From Paulownia fortunei (taxonomy: Eukaryota > Streptophyta > Magnoliopsida > Lamiales > Paulowniaceae): a stretch of 64,000 bases of DNA. The stretch lies in contig CM033113.1 of assembly GCA_019321725.1 (NCBI GenBank), forward strand, positions 14,260,001 to 14,324,000, given 5' to 3'. The position numbers and the translations under genes were made by a program. Below the pieces are notes generated by a model. The model made no database searches, had not been told where the DNA came from, and saw nothing but the letters and a program-made list of their open reading frames with translations. This document shows positions 1 to 11,280 of this stretch, piece after piece; the stretch's first letter is position 1; the number at the start of each line of letters is the position of its first letter.

Positions 1-670
1 ATGTAATTAGAGTCCATTCAATTTTCAGCAAGTAGAATGCTTTGTTTTGTTGCAGTAACATAAAGTAGGTGTTCCTAAGGTTCAACAGTTCATAATGAGG
101 CAAAACATTTCTTGCCTGCTATTTTTTTTTTTCTGTTTTCTTCTCTGCTTAATATACAATTGGTTATATTCTCAAAAAAAAGAGTAGAATACTAGAAACA
201 GTATCATCCATTAGGAACAAGAAGAAAAGAAAAAACAAGATTCCTGAGAAAAGGGGGGGCTAAATTTTGTGTAGTGATATTTCTAAAAGATCAATGTAAA
301 AACTAGTTAAAAATGGTAAATATTTTTAAAATTGATAGAAATTAAGTTTTATTGATTGAGGGTTGTTTTATACTTAGGAGCGATTGGTATGTAGTAATAG
401 AATTAGATAAGAATAGAATAATAATAAAAATTGAATGATATAAATATAGTATTTTCAACGCTCAATTTGTACAATGAATGAATAAGTAATATAATCAACA
501 TTACTATTTTGATTCTAATCCCATGAATGATAATTAAAAATAAATAATATGAATGAAATAAATTTATTTTTAATAATTAAATTACCCTTTAATAAAAAAA
601 ATTTAGAACAAAATTATTATTTAATATATTGTGCATATGTGGCTTTTTATGATTTTAGTCAGTGTTAAAA
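1..670. other. AT-rich intergenic DNA
   Basis: No coding region or recognisable RNA gene was seen. The stretch is AT-rich with short homopolymer runs and leads into a TA microsatellite. Confidence 0.6.
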
Positions 671-690
671 TATATATATATATATATATA
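671..690. repeat. (TA)10 microsatellite
   Basis: Ten uninterrupted TA units are visible. It is flanked by AT-rich non-coding DNA. Confidence 0.95.
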
Positions 691-852
691 CACAAAATCT
701 CATACTGATATAAATATTTTTTTTATTAAGAAAAATCAACAAATAAATCACTGTATATTCTTTTTTTACTATTAACTGAATTGAGATAAATAGTTGAATA
801 AAACGATATAGAAAAATAGTATAATTTTCTGTGTTGTTTAGTTTTATTAGAA

Positions 853-1453
853 ATGACAATGGGTTCAAGTAAAATCCTGACCGCTCCAAACCCTCATTGC
901 TTGAGGTAGGTTTTGAAACCACAATTGGGTCTCGAGGTGGGTCTCACATTTTAGTTTTAAGACTCGAATTCCAACTCGACTCGAACTTGATCCCTTAAAA
1001 CATTGCATATAATTTTTTATTTATTAAGTATATTTTTATGTGATCTATATTTATATATGTTTATACGAAAAAATATATGTATATTATATATATAATACAA
1101 ATATAATACTCGTTTAAATTATAATAGTAAAATAAAATCAATAAATAGTTAAATATATAAAAATAACAAATATATTTGAAAATTTTAATTTCTTAAAAAA
1201 TAAAACTTGTATATATAAGTTAAATAATTAGTTCTCTATTGACAATATTATTTTATCTTATTTGGAATGTTATGGTGATATTATTTTTTAAAAAATATTT
1301 TTTAGTATTTTTAATATTATAAATTAGATCTAATGGGTTCAACCTATTGATTCTCGAATTTAGGGCGAGTTCGAATTTGAATTCAGGTCCACAAAATTCT
1401 TAAAGGGTTGGGTTCTGATTTTGGCAAACTTGACCCACCCAATTGGTTGTCAT
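853..1453. repeat. Possible MITE or non-autonomous DNA transposon
   Basis: The left end reads ATGACAATGGGTTCAAG and the right end, read on the minus strand, begins ATGACAACCAATTGGGTGGG. The ends are therefore imperfect inverted repeats. Both subterminal regions are rich in GGGT/TCGA words (for example near 930-990 and 1365-1440), while the centre is very AT-rich and non-coding. This layout resembles a hAT- or Mutator-type non-autonomous element. I could not find a clear target-site duplication, so the class is not assigned. It may also be a degenerate larger repeat. Confidence 0.4.
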
Positions 1454-1899
1454 GCTAAATTTTATTATTATTTTGTATGTTTAGGAAGATAATTTTGATC
1501 GTAATTTTAATTTTAATTGATTATGAATGATTAAATTCATAAAGAGGGAGAGAATGACTAAACGTTTGCTTTTAGAAATGATAATTTATTTAAGCATGTG
1601 TATTCTTTATACTAAATTATACTAATATGTCCAGTAATGAATTTGAAAATGTTTATTTTATTCCCACTCATTCTGTAAATATCAATCATGTTACTAATAA
1701 TATAAAAAAAATGTAAAGTGAAATATAAACTCCCTTATTATTATTTTTTTATCAAAGTTTTTTTTTGGAAAAGAAGCCTTATAATCAACATCTATAAACT
1801 TTGTTTTCCCCTCATTTTGGTTATAACATCTAATAAACTTGTTTTTCCCCTTTCAGTTTGCTTTCTAATCAAGTCATAATTTTATCATCTTTTATTCTA
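1454..1899. other. AT-rich upstream intergenic DNA
   Basis: No gene or clear motif was recognised in this stretch between the MITE-like repeat and the GAUT10 promoter region. Confidence 0.5.
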
Positions 1900-2245
1900 T
1901 GCGAACCAAATGAAAATCCCTTTCACGGTGGGGTAATAGGATATAACTGAAGGCCGTTATCGCACGTAAAAGGTTCATAATTCACTGCTTTAGAAAGGTC
2001 GGTCCAATTTCTCACAGCCTTTTTGTTTACAAACCATCTGAGATCTCTCGCAGAACTCCTCCACAAACCACTCTACACTTTGTACCGCACTCTGCACTGA
2101 CCGTCCTGTTTTTTTTTTTCTCTCTCATTGCGCAAAATTAGAATCCCCCTTCAAATTGAGCTTGAATTCTTCAATCCTAACATACCAGAACCGCAGTTGA
2201 TAGATTTTTGGACTACTTTCATTTCCAGTATTTCGCTCCAAGTAA
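1900..2245 (+). promoter_or_regulatory. GAUT10 promoter-proximal region and 5' leader
   Basis: The region before the start codon is less AT-rich than the flanks and has the usual plant leader features: a pyrimidine run at about 2108-2126 (T-run followed by CTCTCTC) and no ATG between that run and the start codon at 2246. A CACGTA word near 1963 resembles an ACGT-core element. The transcription start is inferred to lie near 2030-2110. I saw no convincing TATA box, so the exact boundary is uncertain. Confidence 0.45.
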
Positions 2246-5200
2246 ATGAGACGTCGAGGGTCTGATTTTCGGCGGCCCGTGAGGCGGCGAATTCCGAATG
2301 TATTTTGGTTAACGCTTTGTGGATTAGTGATTTTGCTCTTCATTGTGCTCTTGAGCCGAGAGAATCAGCATCCCACTTCAAGATCGGTTTATGCCAAGGT
2401 AACTTTCGATCTGATTTTCTCTTTCAACTTAAGATGAACTGCATATGTAAATAATTTCCTTTCTTGCCTTGTGATTTTGAGTTTGGATTACTTGGGGTGA
2501 ATTTCTTGTGGTTTCTCTTTGAGGGGTTGCTTCCTTTTTTATTTAATTTTGATGGGAATTTGTAGAGTTGATTCGCAATACGAAGTATAAAGAGTAAAGA
2601 AAAGGGGTATTGGCTAGTAATGTGTGACGGAATTACTGAAAATGCAGTGGCTAATTGTCCCTGCTGTTTCTGAAGTCTGTGAAACCTCTGTTATACAGTG
2701 AATAATGGGCTTTGGGATGGTGACATAAAACTGATAATCGGCCTTATTACTTGAGGGGGACCAGACATTGCTGTATTATTGTGTATTTGGTTGTATAAAC
2801 CAAAGGTTTTAACCACTGTTAACTGCTATCTTCCAAAAATGTAGGTAGAGTTTGGTATATATTACCTTACCCAGCTGTGGTGTTCTGTGTTATAATTCTT
2901 TTCATAAGTGCTCAGCGAATGGAGCAGTGTTCAAGGGATTATTATAATAGGCTTTTTGCTATTGCATTAGTCATGTTATTTATTGTTCAAAGTGAATAAT
3001 TAGACTATTGAGAATGGTAAAGTTCTGATACTAATATATAAAAGATGATTTATTGAAGTATTAAATGATGCAAGGGCTGCAATTTTCATAATTAGGAAAT
3101 GGGAGAACTCAAATGTAAGGTATGGACTTTTAGTTAATTAGAGATGAATGGTGATCGAGTTGTTTGGTGTTAATCTTTGATCGATGTGATGTTGCCATGA
3201 CATATTGTCCTATAGTAACTTTCAAATAGTTCTTGTGAATGAACTTGAACGTATGCTTTTCCCGGGCCTCTTGTCATTGTGTTCTATATCTTGACTTTTC
3301 ATAATTAGTGGACACATATAGAGCAGAAACTTCACTTGAGTGATTAAGAGAGAAAAAATTAGTGATGTTTGATATGGTCAAAGATTCTGTCTTAGGAAAT
3401 TGAAGCATAGATAAATTTCTTAATTGGGAACAAGTAGCCATTCATTGATGTCCAGAATAATTAACCATGATGGTTGTTTACTTCTACGGAGTAGAGCTAC
3501 TTTGAGCAGTTGAGTTCTTTAAACCAAGGACAAAGGCATTAGTTAACTGTGCTTATCGTTAATGCGAAATGATGCAGCAGTGGTTTTCTGGAAAGGTGGT
3601 GGCATAAGCCTAGTTATTTTACACTAAGTCACCAGAAATCAATATTCTCCTTGTGTACAACAAATTCATATAATGGACTTGAAACTTGGTAAACAACTTA
3701 GAAAGATGTAAAGAATTTTTTACATGAAGATTAATTGTAATCCCTTTCTACTTTTGTAAATTCTGGGTGACAAGACCTCTCCATGTCTGTATTTTGAGAC
3801 CTTTCTGAAGTTACTTAAGAGAGAATCATAACCAAGGAATGCATTGGAGAAGAATATAGTATAATGTCCATATATTAGCATGTACCTGTGGCCATTGAAA
3901 TTTCTTAGAGTGCTGTGTTAGCACTTTACTGAAGTAACCTCCAAATGGGGTTCTTATGTCCTTTATAGGAGCTTGGGACATTCAAAACCCGGTGTAATGA
4001 ATCTTTTAGGTATTTTCATGAAGGCAATGACCTTCCTAGTGTGCCCCTTAGATGTGCCCCAAATTTACCCTCCAAGAAACTATGCAGCTTGGAGTTATTT
4101 ACTTTTGATTGCTTCTTGAAGCTATGTTAAACTATTTATTGAAGCATGTGGTACTGTAGTATACCTGTTTTGGACAGATGCTATTACAGGTGTCAAGATT
4201 CAACTAGTTCTGATCCTAATAGATTGAAGTGATTCTCACTTTCATCATTTTATAGACCATATACTGATCACCCTTTATAAAGTAAGGGTGAAGCTAAAGA
4301 GTGGGTTTGACAGAGTTCTTGGCATATTGTGTCTGGGGTTATAGAAAAACAGAATTCTTGGCATATTGGGGCTGGGATTTAGTTGGAGGCTAGGCAAGTG
4401 ATGCTCTGTTGGGGGTTCTTTGGTTGGTATGTCTTTGTTGGGGATGGTTTTGGAATTAGTGCCTAAGTTTACTAGTAATTACTTGACTTCTGTCAAAGTC
4501 AATATGCTGTGGTAGCCCAGTCTTGAAGTTATCCGTTTTGCATGGATTTTGGCATGGTTTGCCGATGTTAATGCAGCAAGATTAAGGGAAAGGAAAGTCT
4601 CTGTAGCTGTTGGAGATTGCAAGGCACTTCTTGAACGTTCTCGTTTTTCCTGTTGAAGGTCAGTAATTCATTCCAGTTCTCGTTTTTCCTGTTGAAGGTC
4701 AGTAATTCATTCCAGTCTGGAATGAAGAGTTTTCATTTGATTGAATTTCCTCCAATTCGTGGTTCTGCAAATGTGCATAGACAAGGAGATGCACTGACAG
4801 GAGAAGATTGTCTTAAATGCCACTAGTTGGCTGCTGTTTTGTTGAATGAATTCTTGTAGATGGAGGATAGAGGGTACATATACGGCTATGTGAAAAAAAT
4901 CACATAACCAGAGAATTTTTTTGATAAATGTTGAAAAAGGTATTAACTTGGGCAACAGTGATTTATGTTGTAAAACATGCAGAAAGGCTAAGGAACATAA
5001 TAATTGGTTTGGGACACAGTTGGGAATGGTAATGATGTTCCATTCTAGTTTTACTTTTGGCATCTGATTGGCCCCTCATATATGAGGTTGGCTTATACTG
5101 TTATTAAGCAGTTTACTGTTGCAAATGTCGATGTAACCAACTAATTTTTAAAAGTGGTGGGTAATGGTTAGAGGGAAGGAAGTTGCACAACTCATTTGAA

Positions 5201-7053
5201 TAATGATCCTTTCTTCTGCACATTCCTTTACGCCCCTGTATTAACATGCCTGATAGTATTTTACGTTTGGAAAATTTACAGTACATCTGGATGGAATTGT
5301 GCAAAATGTCATCCTTCAGATGTCCAGTGCTGAAGTCTGTTTGGTTAAACCATAGGGGATTCACATGCCTTTGACCATTGTTTAGATAGCATGCCTTTAA
5401 TATCATTTGCCAAAGGCAGGTTAGCAAAATGGGAAATCCTTGGTCATTAATTCAGGAACAAAATGAAAAAAAAATCTGTCAAATTGAAGGTCATTCTTGT
5501 TGCATTGTGTGGTTTACTGTTGTATTAATTGGTTTCCTAGCCATTTCAGTCTAAAGTTATTATTGCAAATTGAAAGGTTACATCCATTTTTTGTTATGCA
5601 GAGATCCTCTAGACATGAAAAAGTTATGGAAGGCCTTAACATCACAGATGAAATGTTGAGTCCTGATTCTGTAACAAGGCAACTGAATGACCAAATTTCT
5701 CTAGCAAAGGCATTTGTCGTCATTGCAAAAGAAAGCAACAATCTACAATTTGCATGGGAACTTAGTGCTCAGATTCGTAACTCACAGATTCTTCTGTCAA
5801 ATGCTGCCTTAAGAAGAACTCCTTTGACAACCAGCGAATCAGAAACTGCTGTTCGTGACATGGCACTTCTACTCTTCCAGGCTCAGCAACTCCATTATGA
5901 CAGTGCTACCATGATCATGAGACTAAAGGCCAAGATCCAGGGTCTTGAAGAACAAATGAACTCTGTTAACGAGAAGAGTTCAAAGTATGGACAAATAGCT
6001 GCTGAAGAAGTTCCAAAGAGTTTGTATTGCCTCGGTGTTCGATTGACAAGTGAATGGTTTAAGAATGCAAATTTGCAAGGGAAACTCAAAGAGAACAGAC
6101 AAACAGCTTTAAAACTTAAAGATAGCATTTTGTATCATTTTTGTGTCTTCTCTGACAACATCCTTGCAACTTCAGTCGTGGTGAATTCTACAGCTTTGAA
6201 TTCCAAAAATCCTGGTAAGGTTGTTTTCCACCTTGTAACTGATGAAGTAAATTATGCAGCAATGAAGGCTTGGTTCACCATGAATAGTTTCGGGGGAGTG
6301 ACTGTTGATGTTCAAAAGATAGAAGACTTTAGCTGGTTGAATGCTTCCTATGTTCCTGTTCTTAAACAGCTTCAAGACTCTGACACCCAGAGCTACTATT
6401 TCTCTGGTACTGTCGGCGATAATCGGACTCCAATCAAGTTCAGGAACCCTAAATACTTATCTATGCTTAACCACCTCAGATTTTACATTCCTGAAGTTTT
6501 TCCTGCCCTGAAGAAGGTGGTGTTTCTTGATGATGATATTGTAGTGCAGAAGGATCTTTCAGCTCTATTCTCTCTAGATCTGAATGGCAATGTCAATGGT
6601 GCAGTTGAGACATGCATGGAAACATTTCATAGATACCACAAGTACTTGAATTACTCTCACCCTCTTATTCGTGAGCATTTTGATCCTGATGCGTGTGGGT
6701 GGGCATTCGGGATGAATGTTTTTGACTTGGTTGAATGGAGGAGAAGGAACGTCACAGGCATCTACCATTACTGGCAGGAAAAGAATGTAGACAGGACTTT
6801 GTGGAAACTCGGCACTCTGCCTCCTGGGTTGTTAACCTTCTATGGATTGACAGAGCCTTTAAACCCCTCGTGGCATGTGCTAGGTTTGGGTTATACAAAT
6901 GTTGACCAGCAGTTGATAGAGAAGGGGGCTGTGCTGCATTTTAATGGCAACTCGAAACCTTGGTTGAAGATTGGAATGGAGAAGTACAAACCCCTTTGGG
7001 ATAAATATGTTGATTATGGCCATCCTCTACTGCAACAATGCAACGTCCACTAG
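2246..7053 (+). CDS. GAUT10: Galacturonosyltransferase, GAUT10 type (GT8), two exons
   Basis: Two exons, 2246-2398 and 5602-7053, joined at a phase-0 GT-AG intron, encode 534 residues, close to the roughly 536 of Arabidopsis GAUT10. GAUT proteins are Golgi type II membrane glycosyltransferases of CAZy family GT8 that transfer galacturonic acid from UDP-GalA to homogalacturonan during pectin synthesis. Visible features: a basic cytosolic N terminus, one membrane anchor (about residues 19-36), a stem region with a helical segment (about 60-165), the GT8 catalytic domain with the Asp triad D361-D363 (DxD, Mn/UDP binding), a CGWAFGMN motif at 416-423, and an HxxGxxKPW motif at 497-505. The N-terminal MRRRGSDFRRP and the stem sequence EGLNITDEMLSPDSV match GAUT10 rather than GAUT11 by recollection of the family. 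The start is the first ATG of the leader and gives the anchor. No frameshift or missing catalytic residue was seen, so the gene looks functional. The assignment among GAUT8-11 relatives would be firmed up by a tree. Confidence 0.96.
2399..5601 (+). other. GAUT10 intron 1 (3.2 kb, phase 0)
   Basis: The donor is AAG|GTAACT at 2398/2399 and the acceptor is TTGTTATGCAG|AG at 5601/5602. The intron falls between the anchor exon and the catalytic exon. It contains no recognisable transposon. It does contain a 39-bp tandem duplication (4638-4715) and a looser duplicated segment around 4310-4375 (GAGTTCTTGGCATATTG and GAATTCTTGGCATATTG). The catalytic frame stays open upstream of the acceptor to about 5497. 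Other open frames inside the intron are on the minus strand and match no known protein. Confidence 0.85.
4638..4715 (+). repeat. 39-bp perfect tandem duplication in GAUT10 intron
   Basis: Positions 4638-4676 and 4677-4715 are identical. Each copy runs from TTCTCGTTTTTCC to CATTCCAG and includes AAGGTCAGT in the middle, so each carries a donor-like and an acceptor-like string. Confidence 0.95.
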
Positions 7054-7520
7054 TTTCGAATATGGATTTGCAACTCTGCATGAAACACAAGTTTTGGACC
7101 AATTATTTGTACACTGGGACATTTAGGAGGAGACTATGAGATGATGCAGGGTAAGCTGTTTAATCATTTCTATTTAGTTATTCAAAATTCGAGTTTGTTG
7201 TTGTAATATAATGTTATGCATGTAGTCTCATGTTAAATCTATCTGTCTGTTCAAGAATTGTTGGTACAAGTATTTATTACAGATCAAGGTCTCCTTCGTT
7301 GAGCTTGGCTTATGGGGTATGAATGGTGGCTGGCACCAATTAATTGGTGGTCTCAAGTCTCTTGCAAGGCTTTGCTGGACTATTTTTTAGCTTCAATTGT
7401 GCAATATTACGGGAAATTACAGTACACATGCATGCATGTATGCATATATGGTGCATTCTAAACCACTTGAAATTTAAAATTGTTAGATTTCAAGAAATAA
7501 TATTGAATGAAGCTGTAGTG
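7054..7520 (+). other. GAUT10 3' UTR and downstream region
   Basis: The stop codon TAG is at 7051-7053. A TTGTTGTTGTAATATAATG string near 7196-7213 and AATAAT words near 7495-7502 are plausible plant polyadenylation signals. The true cleavage site cannot be read from the sequence alone. Confidence 0.5.
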
Positions 7521-8160
7521 CTTTACGACTAACAATTTGACCTTATATGTATTAAAAGCTAACATCTGAAAAAAAAATATTCCTTTTATTAGTTTTTAAT
7601 CCGAAGTTCATCAAATCCATTATATTTCAACAGGATTTCAAATAATTAAAGACTTTCCAGTCAAATTCAAATTTCTATTTTTTAAAAAAATTACATTTCC
7701 TATAACTAATTTAAAATTATTTAAAAAAATAAAAAATTCTTCTAAGCTCTACTGAATCTTTAGATGTCCATCACACTCATAAACCGGCCGACTTTATATC
7801 ATTATTATATTTAGGTTAATAATATTTATTTTCATTTGAAATAGTTAATTACTAATTTCTACAACTCCTTTTATAATTACAAACCCCTACCCTCCTATCG
7901 TCTCTATGTTAGCCAACGTTCATTGCAATTAAGATTCTGACAGAAAATGATAATGTCATCAGAAAATTTTAGTGAAATTTTTATTTGCCTTTGACCTAAT
8001 TATTTCTATATGTTGTTGACAAAAATATCGTTGATAAGATTTGAAATTTAGAGGACTTTAAATGACAAGAGTGTATACATAAAAAGGGGCAAATGTAATG
8101 AGATGCGACTTGAAAAATATAATTTCCAGATTGAAAAACTAAATTGTTTGAGACTAAAAT
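7521..8160. other. AT-rich intergenic DNA, nothing recognised
   Basis: There is no coding region, RNA gene or classified repeat that I can support here. Confidence 0.5.
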
Positions 8161-9150
8161 CAGCAGCGAGTGGCTGTTTTTTGGCCCTTCCAAATGTAGA
8201 CCAAAAATCATTCTTGCATTTGTAAAAGGAAAATGACTTATTCAAATACTTCTTTTTTCAAGATTGAAAAATGAAAAGAGATGTGCCTTCAAAGAATAAT
8301 TAGACTAATTTTATATAGAAAAATATTTGAAAATTTTCTTCATGAATTTCTTTTCTTTTCCTCATATTATTTCTTTACTTTTTATTTTCTTTTTCTGAAT
8401 TCCTTTTTCTTTTTCAGCCATTACTTTTCTTGATGGTAGCAATAAGGAACATAATAAAAAAAAGAATATTAACTATAAAAAATTAGGTGACAATATGATA
8501 ATTGTTCTAATATTATGTATTAATGTATTAAGTGATAATAACTTTTATTTTCCCATTAATTGTAATATTAAGTGATAATTACTTTGTTTCGGTTATAGTG
8601 ACAAGTGTCTAAACCTATCTCTATTCATAATTAGTGACAATTATATACTAACAATATAGTGACAATAAAAAATATCATTAATAATTTGTGACAACAAAAA
8701 TGATTATTAATAACTTGTGACAATATTTTTGTTGTCGCTATACATGTATTGCTATTAAGCTTGTAAAAGTTGTGAAAAAAAAAAAACAATTTTTTTTGCC
8801 CCTTAGTATATGTAATTAGTGATAATTTTTATATTACCACTTAATATATTGTTAGAATATTCTTTTTTCTTGTCGTGGAAGATAAGGAAGGGGATGGCGG
8901 CAAGTAGGGAGAAATGGAGAATGGGGTGGCCAATCTAAGGGAGTGACAACGGCCAAGTGCAATAGTGAGAGAGAAAAAGGAAGGAGCGGGAGACTGGGTT
9001 GGAAAGGTTGGGCAGCGGAGAGAGAAGAGGATGGGGAGAGAGTTAGAGGAGGGAGGCACTCCTCTGTAGGCATTGGTGGCTATTTCTTGGCCTTCCTAAA
9101 TATATATTAGACTAACAACTATTCTTGTATTTGTTAAAGAAAAATGATGT
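8160..9150. mobile_element. CACTA-like non-autonomous element remnant
   Basis: Between 8480 and 8830 the words GTGACAA, GTGATAA and GTGACAAT recur about ten times in both strand contexts, for example AGTGACAATATTTTTGTTGTCGCT-like inverted pairs. This resembles the subterminal repeats of plant CACTA (En/Spm) elements. It is followed by a purine-rich block (8880-9060). A diverged copy of 8165-8240 (GTGGCT...TTGGCC...AAATGA) recurs at 9072-9150, so the block is bracketed by a direct duplication. No CACTA...TAGTG ends were located with confidence, so the class is tentative. Confidence 0.4.
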
Positions 9151-10586
9151 TCACTATTTTCCAACTAGAAGTGTATGGTGTTAAGTTTTAGTATAATAGA
9201 ATGAGAAGGGTTGTTGCATCTATAAGTATTTAAATCAGATAAACACTAAGTACTATAATTAAATTTTTTTAATTTTTTTCATGTGAACCAGTTAAAAGAT
9301 TTTGCTAATTACTAAACCAAAAATCCTAAAATTTTCATTAAAAACTTTCACTTTCTCAATTTATCAAACAATTGATATGGATTAAACTCCAAAGGTATGA
9401 TTTTGCCTAGTTATCCACTATGTTTTGCCACATCAACTTATCAAATTATGAGTTGTCAATTTATAAGTTAAGAATCCTAAATTAATCAACTCCCTCTCCC
9501 GAGTGACAAGTATTCATGAATTTAAATTCAAAATTTGATATTCTCACAAAAAATTAAAACTTAAATTCTCAAAATCTTAAAAAAGACTTCAAAGGCTTTA
9601 TTTTCCTCCCCAACTATATGAACTCCTAAGTTGTGTTGTTGGTCACATGAAATAGTTGGGGTGGGGAATGGGGGTGGGTGCATAGACCTTCAAAACTTTT
9701 ACAAAAACTTCATTGCACTTTATTTTATCCACTTGTATGAATTTTATACTCGCTTCTTTGAAAATACTGATGTTTGGTTTTAGTTCAGTGAGAAAGTAAA
9801 TGTGATGCTTATTGAGAAGTTTTAGTAGGAGTTTGGACCAAAGGTAAACAACTTGATGAACTTCAAAGTTATGCAACGGGAATAACATAGAACTATTTCA
9901 AATGCCAGGTGTCACTTTATGCTCAATGCTATGCAATATAAATAATATAAATAGATAAGAACAACTAGAGACTGGAAATCAAGTAAGATAAATTGCTAAA
10001 ATGTAAAATGCAGAAAAGTAAATAACATAGCAATTTATAATAGTTCAAAGGTGGCGTAGTCCTTCTAGGTCCACTCTACTCCCTACACACAAGAGGAATC
10101 CACTAGAACAAATTAACACTTATAATCATGTCAGTTATAATATAATGCTTAGTTCCACAAACTAAGTCTCTGATATCTTCTCAACTCTCTTTCCCCGAAC
10201 TCTGTTGATACTCTAACTTAATTTTTCATACAGGTCTGACTATTTAATCTTCCAGCACAGTTTAGATTCACACGAGTCCCAGCTTTAACTCTTCTCACAT
10301 AGGTCTGAGTTTTGAATTTCTCCCATACATGCCAAAGTTCAACCCAACTACTATTTTTTGAAGGTGTGATAAAGTGTATATCTTAGCAAGAAGATTTCCA
10401 TATTAATTTTTTTTTATGTGCCTTCTCTTAGACTACTTTTAATGCCTCTTTGCGTATTTCACTCATAAAGATAGATAGGATAAATACCTTTTTTCCTTTG
10501 AAGTTGAAGAGCCTCCATCTTCTTTATAGACATTTTTATTTTTACCAGTTGCACCTATTTTTCTTGTATCACTGGTATAATTATTT
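9151..10586. other. AT-rich region with an unclassified dispersed-repeat fragment
   Basis: No gene is recognised. The stretch around 9900-10150 (GGTGGCGTAGTCC...CTCTACTCCC...ACAAGAGG) looks like a common dispersed plant repeat, but I cannot assign a family. The remainder is unremarkable AT-rich DNA. Confidence 0.35.
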
Positions 10587-11280
10587 TGTTACTATTAGAG
10601 TATGATGCCCAATGCCCTAATTGAATTGGGTGTATTATACTCTTTTGCTTTTGTAAAAAAAATCTTATTGGGAATCATATTAATAAAAAGATATTTTCTT
10701 TATCTTATGTCTTGCATCTTTTATTCCTGCACATTAGATAAAGTCTTTAGACTAAATTTAGCTACGGGGCATGGTTGCGCATATGATGGCGATCATGGAA
10801 CATGCCTATAAAGTTTTGGTCTTAAATAAGTTTTGAGTCGAGAGCTTTTTGAGAAGGGACATCAAATAGCTCAATAAGACTCGCACATATGATGCATGCT
10901 CGTGAGATGAGGATGTCACATTTCATTAGCATTAGCGTAGAGACGTAAGTGCATGTATGTAGGTGCTTGTTAGGGAACAAGTACACCGAACATGCCCCAT
11001 AAGAAATTCTTAGTTAGAGACTTTGCCCGTCGAAATAAGAATTTATATGTTGCGATAGTACATGACTAGTCCTCAGACTTGAGGCACGATGGTAGCCTTG
11101 TGTGCATCCTGCAACACTTTGATATATCTTCTGATTGCTTGACAATCACAAAGGGGGTATGTTGGGTATTGCACTGGTGTGCATGGAGGTTTGTTAGTGG
11201 CCAACATAAAATTCGACACTTGTCTTTTTAAATAAGAAAATCTCCTATGTTTTCATAGTTCGTGATTCAAAAACCTTGTA
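10587..11280 (+). mobile_element. Family C LTR, 5' fragment (truncated)
   Basis: It begins TGTTACTATTAGAG and runs about 690 bp. It matches, in opposite orientation, the family C LTR that runs off the right end of the window (for example TTATCTTATGTCTTGCATC, and the ACTTGTTCCCTAACAAG word, which occurs here as its complement). It breaks off at about 11280, where family D sequence starts. Non-coding. Confidence 0.7.

Noticed and set aside
4707..5427. Minus-strand frames of 118 and 104 residues inside the GAUT10 intron
   Set aside because: No recognisable domain, and they lie wholly inside a well-supported intron on the opposite strand.
8841..9073. Minus-strand Pro/Ser-rich frames
   Set aside because: They result from the purine-rich block on the plus strand and overlap each other in two frames with no homology.
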